From Corynebacterium jeikeium (GTDB lineage Bacteria > Actinomycetota > Actinomycetes > Mycobacteriales > Mycobacteriaceae): DNA of 64,000 nucleotides. Of this stretch, positions 15,931 to 27,741 are shown piece by piece. The DNA lies in assembly GCF_028609885.1 (NCBI RefSeq), contig NZ_CP063195.1:1364001-1428000 (forward strand), read 5' to 3'. The notes beneath the pieces are model-generated. The model was given only the letters and a program-made list of their open reading frames with translations, did not search any database and was not told where the DNA came from. Positions within the stretch are counted from its first letter, which is position 1. Each line of letters starts with the position of its first letter. Made by a program: the position numbers and the translations under genes.

Positions 15931-18108
15931 CTACTGCTTACCGAAGTCCTCGCCCCACTCGGGCGCATCGCTGGTGAACTCCGTCAGATCCCGCTCGCCG
16001 CTGAAGCCCTGCTGCATGTGCAGGTACTCCAGGTGGCGATCGAACAGATCCAACACGTTATTGATCAGCTGCGCGCGGGTGTAGCCGAACACGTCGAAGC
16101 CCAGGGAGCCGTTCATACCGAAAACCTCGAGGCGGACGTAGTTCTTGCCGTTGTCGAGTTTGTCCGACGCACCCTCGCGAACCGCGAACTCCGGGGTGGT
16201 GGAGATGACCGGGTAGAGCTGATAGCGGAAGACCGGGTCCTCCCCGAAAATCACGGACAGATCCAACTGGGGAACCTTGGTGTCCTTACTATCGGCGACC
16301 AACAACGTGGCGTCATAATCCCTAGCCCGCAGCGCCGTAGCGACCGATTCGAGGGCGGGCTTGGCAATCTGCACCACATAGCGGTGCGCGGTCTGCTCCG
16401 ACGGCCAGGTAGAGGTGCGATCGAGACGGTTCTCCCAGTCCAGGTCGTTGCCAGAGGGCAGAGTGCGCCCGGAAATCGCGGAGTGCAGAGCGATGGCACG
16501 GGAATCCACCTGGGCGGTCTCCATGCGTATCGAACGCATCAAGCCCACCATGATCAGGTACACCACCACCATGAACGGCAAGCCCATGATCAGCGTGGCC
16601 ATCTGCAGCGTGGCGATGCCGCCGACCTGCAGCATGGCGATCGTCAGCACGGCGACGGCACCCGACCACATCAGGCGCATCCACGGCGCACCGTCCTGCT
16701 GCGGGTCCTGCGAGATGGAGGAGAATTTCGCCATAACCAGTGCGCCGGAGTCCGCGGAGGTCACAAAGAACAGCAGGCCCACGAGGATGGCGATAAACAC
16801 CACGATCGTGCCGCCGGGCAGGCCATCGAGCAGGGTGTAGAAGCCACGCTCCGGGGAGTCCACGGCGGTCTGCAGGAAGTCGTGATCCTTGCTATTCACC
16901 GCACGATCCAGCGCAGTGTTACCCAGGATGGAAGCCCACAGCGCGACGAAGATGAAGGGCACGCACAGGGTGCCGATGACAAACTGGCGGAAAGTGCGGC
17001 CACGGGAAATGCGAGCCAGGAACAGGCCCACGAACGGTGCCCAGGCCACCCACCAGGCCCAGAAGAACAGCGTCCAGTTAGCCATCCAGTCCGCAGTGGC
17101 GGCCGGGTCCTGGGAGTAAGAGAAGGTCTCGAATGTCCAGCGCGGCAGCCAGGCTAGGTAGTCGCCCATGTTCTTCACCACGGAGTTCAGCAGCCAGCCA
17201 GTGCGGCCGGTGAACAGGACGAACAGCAGCAGTGCGGTAGCGAGGTAGACGTTCGCCTCACTGAGGCGCTTAATGCCCTTGTCCACACCGGATACTGCGG
17301 AGATCGCTGCGACGCCCACTGCCAGCGCCACCAGGGCGATCTGCATGCCACGGCCTTCGGGCAGGCCGAACACCATGTTCAGGCCGAAGTTCAGCTGCAC
17401 CACGCCGATACCCAGGGAGGCTGCCACGCCGAAGATCGTGCCGAGCAGGGCGGCGACATCTACCGCGTCGCCGATTGGTCCGTTCACCCGCTTGCCGATC
17501 AACGGGTACAGGGCGCTGCGGATGGCCAGGGGCATGTTCAGGCGGTAGGCGTAGTAGCCAAAGGCCAGGCCCATCAGCGCGTACAGCGCCCAGCCGGACA
17601 CGCCCCAGTGGAAAAGAGTCCAGGCGATGGCCTCGTTGTAGGCCTGCTCCGTCATCCCCTCGCCCACCGGCGGGGTGGAGTACTGCGCCAGCGGCTCGGC
17701 CACGGAGTAGAACATCACGCCGATGCCGATACCGGCGGCGAAGAGCATTGCCGACCAGGAGAAAAGGCTGTACTGGGGCTTGGAGTGGTCGGGACCCAAG
17801 CGGATAGCGCCCGCCTTGGACAGGGCGATCCAGATCATGAAGATCAGCGCAATGGCAACGGTGGCGATGTAGAGCCAGCCCAGGCTCTCTGTCAGCCACC
17901 CGGTGATTCCCCCGACGACGGAATCGAAGTTATCGCTGGCGACGGCGGCCCAGATAGCGACCAGCAAAGTGATGACCATCGTGACCGCCACCACGGGCCA
18001 GTTGGCCTTGGGAGGCTCCCCACTGCGCGAGCGGTCCGCCCCCGCAGAGTACGTACCGACGATGGCCCGAGGGCCAGCTGACAGTCTGGCTCGCTTCTTG
18101 TCCGCCAA
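15931..18108 (-). CDS. betT: BCCT-family transporter (choline/glycine betaine), first copy
   Basis: Secondary transporter with about 12 membrane helices. The BCCT signature is visible in WTLFFWAWWVAWAPFVGLFLARISRGRTFRQF, and the start GGITGWLTESLGWLYI and FSWSAMLFAAGIGIGVMFYSVAEP blocks are typical. It ends with a long soluble C-terminal domain (about 200 residues, VRLEVFGMNGSLGFDVFGYTRAQLIN), the BetT-type extension implicated in osmosensing. It lies 6 bp after betB and is paralogous to the transporter at 19740-21941, with a substitution of GIGV for GVDL in the fourth helix region. Substrate inferred from neighbours. Confidence 0.88.
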   Translation of the reverse strand: MADKKRARLSAGPRAIVGTYSAGADRSRSGEPPKANWPVVAVTMVITLLVAIWAAVASDNFDSVVGGITGWLTESLGWLYIATVAIALIFMIWIALSKAGAIRLGPDHSKPQYSLFSWSAMLFAAGIGIGVMFYSVAEPLAQYSTPPVGEGMTEQAYNEAIAWTLFHWGVSGWALYALMGLAFGYYAYRLNMPLAIRSALYPLIGKRVNGPIGDAVDVAALLGTIFGVAASLGIGVVQLNFGLNMVFGLPEGRGMQIALVALAVGVAAISAVSGVDKGIKRLSEANVYLATALLLFVLFTGRTGWLLNSVVKNMGDYLAWLPRWTFETFSYSQDPAATADWMANWTLFFWAWWVAWAPFVGLFLARISRGRTFRQFVIGTLCVPFIFVALWASILGNTALDRAVNSKDHDFLQTAVDSPERGFYTLLDGLPGGTIVVFIAILVGLLFFVTSADSGALVMAKFSSISQDPQQDGAPWMRLMWSGAVAVLTIAMLQVGGIATLQMATLIMGLPFMVVVYLIMVGLMRSIRMETAQVDSRAIALHSAISGRTLPSGNDLDWENRLDRTSTWPSEQTAHRYVVQIAKPALESVATALRARDYDATLLVADSKDTKVPQLDLSVIFGEDPVFRYQLYPVISTTPEFAVREGASDKLDNGKNYVRLEVFGMNGSLGFDVFGYTRAQLINNVLDLFDRHLEYLHMQQGFSGERDLTEFTSDAPEWGEDFGKQ

Positions 18109-18114
18109 CTTTTC

Positions 18115-19686
18115 CTATTCCTTAAACCACCCCGTCACCGCTGGCGCGATGTTGGTGTAGACGTGCTTGTGCTCCTGGTACTCGGCCAGTCCGGTGGGGC
18201 CGAGCTCGCGACCGTTGCCGGACTGCTTCATTCCGCCCCACTCCGCCTGTGGCAAGTAGGGGTGGAAGTCGTTAATCCAGATGGTACCGTGGCGCAGCTT
18301 ACGTGCGACCCTTTCCGCCTTTCCGGCGTCAGTGGTCCACACGGCTCCGGCCAGGCCGTACTCGGTGTCGTTGGCGATGGCTACGGCCTCGTCCTCGGTG
18401 GTGAAGGTCTCGATGGTCACGACCGGGCCGAAGGCCTCGTCGTGCACGCAGTCCATCTCTTGCGTGCAGCCATCGATGATCGTCGGCAGGTAGAACACGC
18501 CCTGGGTCAGATCCGTGTTACCCGTGGCGTGGGAGCCCTGGTTGTCCTCGGCCGTCGGGATGCGCCCGCCGCAGAGGATCTTCGCGCCCTGCTCGCGGGC
18601 GCGGTCGACGTAGGACGCAACCTTGTCGCGGTGATCGGCGGAGATCAGGGCACCGGTCTCGGCGGCCTCGTCCAGCGGGCCGCCGACCTTGATCTTCTCG
18701 GCCTTGGCCACCAGAGCCTCGACGAACTGGTCGTGGATGGACTCCTCCACCACGATGCGGGAGCCCGCAGAGCACACCTGGCCGGAGTGAACGAACGCGC
18801 CGTTCAGTGCGTTATCCACCGCAGCGTCGAAGTCCGCGTCGGCGAAGATGACGTTCGGGTTCTTGCCGCCCAGCTCGAGGGCCACGCGCTTGACGGTCTC
18901 CGCCGCGTTGCGGGCGATCAGCTTGCCGGTGACCAGGCCGCCGGTGAAGCTGACCATATCCACATCCGGGCTCTGCGACAGCGGGTTGCCGCAGTTGGCG
19001 CCCGCGCCGGTGATCAGGTTAGCCACGCCAGCCGGCAGCCCCAGCTGGTCCAGGACCGTCATCAGCATCATGGCGGTGTGCGGGGTGAGCTCCGCCTGCT
19101 TCAGCACAAAGGAGTTGCCTGCGGCCAGGGCCGGGGCGACCTTCCAGGCCACCTGCAGCAGCGGGTAGTTCCACGGGGTAATCAGGCCGCATACGCCTAC
19201 CGGTTCGGCGTCAATACGAGAGCGAACATTTGCATCGCCCGGGTCCACGACGCGACCGGCCTGGTGCTGGGCGAGAGTGCCGAAGTACTCGAAGGAGTTG
19301 GCGATGTCGTCCATGTCGATCTCGGACTCGGCCAGGCGCTTGCCCGTGTCGGCGGACTCGGCGCGGGCGAAGGCATCCTTGTTCTCGCGGATCTTGTCGG
19401 CGACCTGTAGCAGGAGCTTGCCGCGCTCGGCGGCGGGCACGTCGGCCCACACGCCGGAGTCGAAGGAGGCACGGGCAGCGGCGATGGCCTTGTTCGTGTC
19501 CTCGTCGGAGGCCTCAGAAACCAAGCCCACGGTGGAGTTATCGGCGGGGTTTGTGATCGTGCGGGTCTCGCCCTTTTCAGCCGCTACCCACTCGCCGTTG
19601 ATGAACAGCGAGGCGGGAGCGCCCTCATTCTTGTGCACCCCGGCCAGCAGTTCGCAGGTGGTGGGGTCGAACAGTACAGCGTTCAT
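18115..19686 (-). CDS. betB: Betaine aldehyde dehydrogenase
   Basis: NAD(P)-dependent oxidation of betaine aldehyde to glycine betaine. ALDH motifs: VALELGGKNPNVIFADADFDAA with the catalytic Glu, then SGQVCSAGSRIVVEE with the nucleophile Cys, and GLITPWNYPLLQVAWK. At 523 residues it is slightly long because of an extra 25-residue N-terminus (MNAVLFDPTTCELLAGVHKN), so a later start is possible. It sits between two BCCT transporters and near betA, which supports the substrate. Confidence 0.85.
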   Translation of the reverse strand: MNAVLFDPTTCELLAGVHKNEGAPASLFINGEWVAAEKGETRTITNPADNSTVGLVSEASDEDTNKAIAAARASFDSGVWADVPAAERGKLLLQVADKIRENKDAFARAESADTGKRLAESEIDMDDIANSFEYFGTLAQHQAGRVVDPGDANVRSRIDAEPVGVCGLITPWNYPLLQVAWKVAPALAAGNSFVLKQAELTPHTAMMLMTVLDQLGLPAGVANLITGAGANCGNPLSQSPDVDMVSFTGGLVTGKLIARNAAETVKRVALELGGKNPNVIFADADFDAAVDNALNGAFVHSGQVCSAGSRIVVEESIHDQFVEALVAKAEKIKVGGPLDEAAETGALISADHRDKVASYVDRAREQGAKILCGGRIPTAEDNQGSHATGNTDLTQGVFYLPTIIDGCTQEMDCVHDEAFGPVVTIETFTTEDEAVAIANDTEYGLAGAVWTTDAGKAERVARKLRHGTIWINDFHPYLPQAEWGGMKQSGNGRELGPTGLAEYQEHKHVYTNIAPAVTGWFKE

Positions 19687-19739
19687 GGTTGTGATTCTCG
19701 CTTTCTGTATTTGGCCTTTTAGTCCAGTTGGTCCAGGTT

Positions 19740-21941
19740 TTAGTCTTCAGTCCAGGTGCGCACGGGATCCGCGCCGTCGGACATGTCGGAGGTGCCCGGA
19801 AGATCGCGCTGCATGTGCAGGAACTCCAGGTGGCGCTCGTAGAGGTCCAGGACGTTATCGATCAGCTGCTCCGTGGTGTAGCCGTAGATGTCGTAGCCCA
19901 GCGAACCGGTGTTGTCGAAGACCTCGAGACGGTAGTAGTTCTCCCCATTACTGGTGCTGCGGGTGAAGCTCGGCACCGGGTGCTCCAAGGGGTAGATCTG
20001 GTAGCGGAAGTCTTGCTCTTCACCCAGGTGGATGGTGAGGTCCAGCTGGTTTACCGGCAGGTTCGGCACGTCGGCAGCCACCAGCGTAGTGTCGATTCCC
20101 TCGTCCTTCAGCTCGCGGGCAACGGCCTCCAGCGCAGGCTGCGCCACGTTAGTGAGGTACTCGTTGGCCTTGGCCTGGCTCGGCCAGGTGGATGCTCGAG
20201 ACAGGCGCTTGCGCCAGGACTGCTTGTCCCCACCGGCACCGGAGCGGCCGGACATGGCGCTGTGCAGGGAGATACTGCGGGCCTCCGTGGCGTAGCTCTC
20301 CAGGCGCAGGGAGCGCCATAGTCCGAACATGATGAGGTAGATCACGATCGTGAACGGCAGACCCATCACGATGGTTGCCAGCTGCACTGTTTCGACGCCG
20401 TTAACTTGCAGCATGACCAGCGTCAGCACGCCGACCAGCACGGCCCAGAAGATGCGGGACCACTTGGCACCGTCCTGGCGGGAATCCTCGATCTTGGAGG
20501 TGAAGTTGGCGGTCACCAGCGCACCGGAGTCGGCGGAGGTGATGTACAGCAGCAGGCCAATCATGGTGCACAGGACGATCAGCACCGCGCCGCCGTTCAT
20601 GTCCTGCAGCAGTGCGTAGAAGCCCTGCTCCGGAGCTTCCATGGTGTTGTTCGCGAAGTCCATGTCGCCACTGACAACGCGCTTCAGGGCGGTGTTACCG
20701 AACAGGCTCATCCACAGCAGGATGAACAGGAACGGAATTGTCAGTACGCCGACGACGAACTGGCGCAGGGTGCGGCCGCGGGAAATGCGAGCCAGGAACA
20801 GGCCGACGAAGGGCGCCCAGGCTACCCACCAGGCCCAGAAGAACAGCGTCCAGGCGCCCATCCATTCCTTGGTGGCCTCCGGATCCTCGGAGAAGGCAAA
20901 CGTGTCCATCGTCATGCCCGGGAAGGAGGAGACATAGTCGCCGATGTTCATCACGAGGGCGTCAAGAAGGAAGGCAGTCTGGCCCGTGACGGTGACGTAG
21001 AGGACCAGCCCGATGGCCAGCAACACGTTGATCTCACTCAAGCGCTTAATGCCCTTATCCACGCCGGAGATGGCGGACAGGGTGGCGATGCCGACGGCGA
21101 AGATGATCAGGCCGGACTGGACGGCCACGCCCTGGTCCCAGCCGAAGATGAGGTGCAGGCCGTAGGTCAGCTGCACCACGCCGATGCCCAGGGAAGCTGC
21201 GATGCCGAAGACGGTGCCCAGCACGGCGGCGATGTCCACTGCACCGCCGATGGGCCCATGGATGCGCTTACCGATCAGCGGGTACAAGGCGCTGCGGATG
21301 GCCAGTGGCATGTTCAGGCGGTAGGCGTAGTAGCCGAAGGCCATACCCATCAGGGCATACAGGGCCCAACCTGTGATGCCGTAGTGGAACAGTGCCCACA
21401 CGACTGCCTGCTCTGCAGCCTCGCGGGTCTGCCCCTCCCCTACTGGCGGCGCCATGTACTGAGTCACCGGCTCCGCGACGGCGAAGAACATCAGATCCAC
21501 GCCAATGCCGGCGGCGAAGAGCATCGCCGACCAAGAAAAGAGGCGGAATTGCGGGCGGGAGTGGTCCGGCCCCAGGCGAATGTTGCCCGACTTCGAGAAA
21601 GCAACCACTAGGACGAAAATCACGGCTACCGTCGCGGTGACGATGTAGAACCAGCCGAGGTTCGTGGAGATCCAGCCGGTGACGGTGCCCAGGGTGTCCT
21701 TGGCCTGCTCGCGACCGAAGAAAGCGTAGAGGGCGACGGCCAGGATGCCGAGTGCCGAAACGATGAAGACGGGCCAGTTGGTCTTGGGGTCCGTTACTTC
21801 ACCCGGCGAATAGCTATCACGGTCGTTAACATCAAAAGAGCCGACGATCACTCGCGGGGCAGAGGCTTTTTTCCTGCTCACGAGGCGCCGGGAGGCGCTT
21901 TCGGCCGCCTCCGGCTGGTGGTCGTTTTCGGGATTTGTCAT
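19740..21941 (-). CDS. betT: BCCT-family transporter (choline/glycine betaine), second copy
   Basis: Close paralogue of the neighbouring transporter with the same helix pattern and signature (WTLFFWAWWVAWAPFVGL), and the same long C-terminal domain (YYRLEVFDNTGSLGYDIYGY). The start at 21941 (MTNPENDHQPEAAE) has a strong AGGAGA site; the frame upstream adds non-conserved residues. First gene of the betT-betB-betT run, divergent from betA. Two transporters may differ in substrate (choline versus betaine) or affinity; this is inference. Confidence 0.88.
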   Translation of the reverse strand: MTNPENDHQPEAAESASRRLVSRKKASAPRVIVGSFDVNDRDSYSPGEVTDPKTNWPVFIVSALGILAVALYAFFGREQAKDTLGTVTGWISTNLGWFYIVTATVAVIFVLVVAFSKSGNIRLGPDHSRPQFRLFSWSAMLFAAGIGVDLMFFAVAEPVTQYMAPPVGEGQTREAAEQAVVWALFHYGITGWALYALMGMAFGYYAYRLNMPLAIRSALYPLIGKRIHGPIGGAVDIAAVLGTVFGIAASLGIGVVQLTYGLHLIFGWDQGVAVQSGLIIFAVGIATLSAISGVDKGIKRLSEINVLLAIGLVLYVTVTGQTAFLLDALVMNIGDYVSSFPGMTMDTFAFSEDPEATKEWMGAWTLFFWAWWVAWAPFVGLFLARISRGRTLRQFVVGVLTIPFLFILLWMSLFGNTALKRVVSGDMDFANNTMEAPEQGFYALLQDMNGGAVLIVLCTMIGLLLYITSADSGALVTANFTSKIEDSRQDGAKWSRIFWAVLVGVLTLVMLQVNGVETVQLATIVMGLPFTIVIYLIMFGLWRSLRLESYATEARSISLHSAMSGRSGAGGDKQSWRKRLSRASTWPSQAKANEYLTNVAQPALEAVARELKDEGIDTTLVAADVPNLPVNQLDLTIHLGEEQDFRYQIYPLEHPVPSFTRSTSNGENYYRLEVFDNTGSLGYDIYGYTTEQLIDNVLDLYERHLEFLHMQRDLPGTSDMSDGADPVRTWTED

Positions 21942-22101
21942 GTAATTCTCCTCTTGTTCTCCACGATCGCTACTACGCCAAAGGGAGTTCATTTTCTCAG
22001 AAATACAATTCCCTAGAATACACAGGTCTTTCTAATTTTCCAGCATTACCCCTCACATAGGTGTCTATTTACACTTCACTAGTGAGGTATATTAATCATG
22101 C

Positions 22102-22132
22102 CTTTTACCTGCCATCTAGCGATCTGTAAAAG
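22102..22132. promoter_or_regulatory. Inverted repeat in the betT/betA divergent region
   Basis: CTTTTAC (22102-22108) is mirrored by GTAAAAG (22126-22132), with a nested GCCAT/ATGGC pair overlapping it. Nearby, CCTCAC and GTGAGG flank a 25-base AT-rich segment around 22053-22087. The 244 bp divergent spacer is the natural place for an osmotic or choline-responsive operator. No BetI-type repressor gene is in the window. Confidence 0.4.
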
Positions 22133-22185
22133 AAAATGGCATACTGGTTTACGTTCAGTCATTTAACTAGGAGGCGAGTGAATAG

Positions 22186-23970
22186 ATGAGCTTCATTGAC
22201 AAGCTGATTCCAGGAAAGAAGAACGACACCACAGGCCAGGTAATCGAAGACCGTCGTCGGGACATCGTCATCGTTGGCGGCGGTTCCGCAGGTTCCGTAT
22301 TGGCCAACCGACTCTCTGAAGACTCCACCAAGGACGTCATGGTCCTGGAGGCCGGCCGCCCGGACTCCCTGTGGGATCTGTTCATCCACATGCCGGCGGC
22401 GTTCTCCTTCCCCATCGGCGACAAGCACTACGACTGGCAGTACGAATCCGAGCCGGAACCGGAGATGAACGGCCGTCGTATCTACCACGCCCGCGGCAAG
22501 GTGCTGGGTGGCTCCTCCTCCATCAACGGCATGATCTTCCAGCGCGGCAACCCGATGGACTACGAGAAGTGGGGCAAGCTGCCTGGCATGTCCAACTGGG
22601 GTTGGAGCCACGTCCTGCCCTACTTCAACAAGATGGAAACCGCTCTGGGCGCCGACGCTAACGACCCGCGCCGCGGCCACAACGGCCCGCTGAAGCTGAC
22701 CCGCGGCCCGGCCACCAGCCCGCTGTTCCAGGCCTTCTTCAAGTCCGTCCAGCAGGCCGGCTACAACCTCACCAACGACGTCAACGGCTACCGCCAGGAG
22801 GGCTTCGCTCCCTTCGACCGCAACATCTTGGGCGGCAAGCGCCTCTCCGCCGCTCGCGCCTACCTGCACCCGGTCATGAACCGCAAGAACCTGGACGTGC
22901 GCACTCGCGCCTACACCACGCAGGTCATCATCGAAAATGGCAAGGCGGTAGGCCTGGAGTACCAGTGGAAGGGCCAGACCCACCGTGTCTTCGCCGACAA
23001 GGTCATCCTCTGTGGCGGCGCCTTCAACACCCCACAGCTGCTGGAGCTGTCCGGCATCGGTGACCGCGAGGTCCTGGAAAAGGCTGGCGTCGAGGTCAAG
23101 AAGCACCTGCCCGGCGTGGGCAACAACCTGCAGGACCACCTCGAGGTCTACGTGCAGTACAACTGCACCCAGCCAGTGAGCTCCCAGCCGTACTACAAGA
23201 TGATCAACCGCCCGTTCATCGGCCTGCAGTGGCTGCTGACCCGCCGCGGCCCGGTTGCTTCCTCCCACTTCGAGGCCGGCGGCTTCGCCCGCTCCAACGA
23301 GAACGAGGACTACCCGAACCTGATGTTCCACTTCCTGCCGATGGCGATCCGTTACGACGGTTCCCAGCCGGAGGGCGAGCACGGCTTCCAGTTCCACGTC
23401 GGCCCGATGTACTCCGACACCAAGGGCCACGTGCACATCAAGTCGAACGACCCGAAGGACAAGCCGGAGATCCTGTTCAACTACCTGGCCACCGAACAGG
23501 ACCGCCGCGAGTGGGTCGAGGCCGTGCGCACCTCCCGCAAGCTGCTGGATACCCCGGCAATGAAGGAATTCACCGACGGCGAGATCTCCCCCGGCTCCGC
23601 TGTGGAGACCGACGAGGAGATCCTGGAGTGGGTACGCAACGACGCAGAGACCGCTCTGCACCCGTCTTGCACCGCCAAGATGGGCCCGGCGGACGACGAG
23701 ATGGCCGTTGTCGACCCGGAGACCATGCAGGTCCACGGTGTTGAGGGTCTGTACATCGCCGATGCATCGGTCATGCCGATCATCACCAACGGCAACATCT
23801 ACGCGCCGGTCATCATGCTGGCAGAGAAGGCCGCCGACCTGATCAAGGGCGACAAGCCCCTGGATCCGATCGACATCCCCTTCTACCACGCCAAGCAGGA
23901 CATGCCGCTGTACGCAGAAGGCGACGAGCCCCGCGATCACGTCAACGCCATCCCGGGCGCTGACCACTAG
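22186..23970 (+). CDS. betA: Choline dehydrogenase, GMC oxidoreductase
   Basis: FAD flavoprotein that oxidises choline to betaine aldehyde. The N-terminal dinucleotide fold is [18 protein letters not shown] (about residues 26-43), followed by GMC boxes ([19 protein letters not shown] and [15 protein letters not shown]). The active-site His is in [11 protein letters not shown], and the C-terminal segment is [17 protein letters not shown]. An AGGAGG site precedes the ATG. 594 residues is slightly longer than usual because of a 25-residue N-terminal extension. Convergent with trmD with 3 bp between stops. Confidence 0.92.
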   Translation: MSFIDKLIPGKKNDTTGQVIEDRRRDIVIVGGGSAGSVLANRLSEDSTKDVMVLEAGRPDSLWDLFIHMPAAFSFPIGDKHYDWQYESEPEPEMNGRRIYHARGKVLGGSSSINGMIFQRGNPMDYEKWGKLPGMSNWGWSHVLPYFNKMETALGADANDPRRGHNGPLKLTRGPATSPLFQAFFKSVQQAGYNLTNDVNGYRQEGFAPFDRNILGGKRLSAARAYLHPVMNRKNLDVRTRAYTTQVIIENGKAVGLEYQWKGQTHRVFADKVILCGGAFNTPQLLELSGIGDREVLEKAGVEVKKHLPGVGNNLQDHLEVYVQYNCTQPVSSQPYYKMINRPFIGLQWLLTRRGPVASSHFEAGGFARSNENEDYPNLMFHFLPMAIRYDGSQPEGEHGFQFHVGPMYSDTKGHVHIKSNDPKDKPEILFNYLATEQDRREWVEAVRTSRKLLDTPAMKEFTDGEISPGSAVETDEEILEWVRNDAETALHPSCTAKMGPADDEMAVVDPETMQVHGVEGLYIADASVMPIITNGNIYAPVIMLAEKAADLIKGDKPLDPIDIPFYHAKQDMPLYAEGDEPRDHVNAIPGADH

Positions 23971-23973
23971 TTG

Positions 23974-24822
23974 CTAGAGCTCCAGCCCGTCCAGATACGC
24001 CCGATCTGCCTTGGATAGCTCCACGCTATCCAGCAGGTCCGGGCGTATTTTTTTGGTTCGGGCGAGGGATTGTTCGCGCCGCCACTGCGCAATCTTCGCG
24101 TGGTTGCCGCTAAACAGCACGTCCGGCACGTCCAGCCCGCGCCACTGCCGGGGGCGCGTGTAGCTGGGGCCTTCCAGCAGCCCGTCCTGGAAGGAATCCT
24201 CCTGGTGGCTGGCTTGGTTGCCCAGTACGCCCGGGATCAGCCGCACCATCGCCTCGGCCATGACCAGCACGGCGACCTCCCCGCCGATCAGCACATAGTC
24301 GCCAATGCTGACTTCTTCCACGCGGTAGCGGTTCTGTGCATCCTCCACCACTCGCTGGTCGATGCCCTCGTAGCGGCCGCAGGCAAACACGACGTGTTCT
24401 TCGGTGCTCCACCGTTCTGCCATGTCTTGGGTGAACGGTTTTCCTGCGGGTGTGGGGACAATAAGCAGCGGTTTTGTGACGCCACCTGCCTTCTCCCCTA
24501 AAGGCTCAGCATCGCCATTGGTAGTGGCTGGCCGCAGGTTTCGCTTGTGCTCCGCGGAGCTTTCCAGGTCGCTGACTGTGGCCGCCGGGCCGGTGCCGGC
24601 CGCAACGTCGTCGAGGGCTGGCCCCCAGACCTCGGGCTTCATCACCATGCCGGGGCCACCGCCGCACGGGGTGGAATCCACTGACTGGTGGACGTCGTTG
24701 GTCCAGGCGCGCAGGTTATGCACGCCAACGCTTAGAATCCCCTGCTCTATGGCCTTGCCTAGCAGCGCGTGGCGCAGCGGCTCTAAATATTCGGGGAAGA
24801 TCGTTACTACATCTAGGCGCAA
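23974..24822 (-). CDS. trmD: tRNA (guanine-N1)-methyltransferase
   Basis: Methylates G37 of tRNAs with a G36. The trefoil-knot SAM site is visible ([16 protein letters not shown] then [21 protein letters not shown]) and the start is [17 protein letters not shown] roughly 30-residue polar insert between [11 protein letters not shown] and [12 protein letters not shown] contains a GGVTKP stretch encoded by the dispersed motif; the insert appears longer than in related sequences as far as remembered. 2 bp after rimM. Confidence 0.97.
   Translation of the reverse strand: MRLDVVTIFPEYLEPLRHALLGKAIEQGILSVGVHNLRAWTNDVHQSVDSTPCGGGPGMVMKPEVWGPALDDVAAGTGPAATVSDLESSAEHKRNLRPATTNGDAEPLGEKAGGVTKPLLIVPTPAGKPFTQDMAERWSTEEHVVFACGRYEGIDQRVVEDAQNRYRVEEVSIGDYVLIGGEVAVLVMAEAMVRLIPGVLGNQASHQEDSFQDGLLEGPSYTRPRQWRGLDVPDVLFSGNHAKIAQWRREQSLARTKKIRPDLLDSVELSKADRAYLDGLEL
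24470..24486 (-). repeat. Dispersed motif copy inside trmD
   Basis: Minus-strand GGTGGCGTCACAAAACC is translated as G-G-V-T-K-P in the insert of TrmD, a different frame from the LapA, LepB and MutM copies. Confidence 0.5.
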
Positions 24823-24824
24823 AA

Positions 24825-25388
24825 CTAGCTCAGCTCCAAAAGCCCCTCAGGCGGGGTGAGTACGAGGATCTCCTCTTCCAGGTCTACAACCGGGACGATC
24901 TGGTGGCGGAAGGGTACGAGCACTTCCTTTCCAGCGGTCGGCAGCTGGGATTCGGCGTCAATAAGAATAACGAGCAACTGCCCGGCCGGAGTGTGCTCAA
25001 CGGCAACAACTTCCCCGACCAGATCCCCAAGCTGGATCTCGTCGCCCTTTAGGTCTGTGCCGGGGGCGAGGAGGTAGGCGGTGAGACCTTCGAGTTCGTG
25101 GTCGTAGAAACCATCGTCGTCCTCATCGTGCACGGGAGCGGCGAAGAAGCGCACGCCGCGCAGGGACTCGGCAGCCGTGCGGTCGGCGATCTCCTCGAAG
25201 GTGACCAGCAGGCGCCCCTGGTGCGGGCGGAAGGAACGGACGGTCAAGGACAGCTCCTTGCCCGCTTGCTTGCCTTTCAGAACCTCGCCAGTGGCGAAAC
25301 GCAGTTCCGGGGTGTCCGTCGTGGGATCAACGACCACCTCTCCCCGCACGCCGTGGGGCTTGATCACCCGGCCGATCTGCAACTCCAT
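24825..25388 (-). CDS. rimM: Ribosome maturation factor RimM
   Basis: Binds S19 and assists maturation of the 30S head. The N-terminal half starts [20 protein letters not shown], followed by RGVRFFA; the C-terminal PRC-barrel has [10 protein letters not shown] and a [19 protein letters not shown] end. 187 residues. Its start is 3 bp after the gdhA stop, so it is read with gdhA or from inside it. Confidence 0.96.
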   Translation of the reverse strand: MELQIGRVIKPHGVRGEVVVDPTTDTPELRFATGEVLKGKQAGKELSLTVRSFRPHQGRLLVTFEEIADRTAAESLRGVRFFAAPVHDEDDDGFYDHELEGLTAYLLAPGTDLKGDEIQLGDLVGEVVAVEHTPAGQLLVILIDAESQLPTAGKEVLVPFRHQIVPVVDLEEEILVLTPPEGLLELS

Positions 25389-25391
25389 AGG

Positions 25392-27510
<2,119 letters not shown>

Positions 27511-27586
27511 GTGATGGCTCCTTTTCTTCTAGTTGGTCACTGGGCAGTTCAGACACTCTGCGAAGAATCTCTGTGGAAAACCCGCT

Positions 27587-27597
27587 AAAAAATTTTT
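27587..27597. repeat. A6T5 tract upstream of rpsP
   Basis: Lies 77 bases upstream of the S16 start in the ffh-rpsP spacer, so it may be part of the rpsP promoter. A hairpin GACCAC...GTGGTC at 27640-27660 lies further upstream. Confidence 0.45.
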
Positions 27598-27741
27598 CTG
27601 GCCAGAGCCGGTTCAACCCTTCGTATTTTTGCTGCGCGTGACCACCGGCCGACCGTGGTCGGGGACGGTGTTACACAGACAACCTGCATAAGTGTAGTAG
27701 CCGGCACCCGCGGGAACCAAATCCTCTGCTGGCAGTGCCCG

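Noticed and set aside
14814..15977. 387-codon plus-strand open frame opposite tex
   Set aside because: Shadow of tex; no motifs and composition typical of an antisense frame.
22159..23967. 602-codon minus-strand open frame opposite betA
   Set aside because: The real gene is betA with a full GMC motif set and a strong ribosome site; the antisense frame is Val/His/Gly/Leu-rich without domains.
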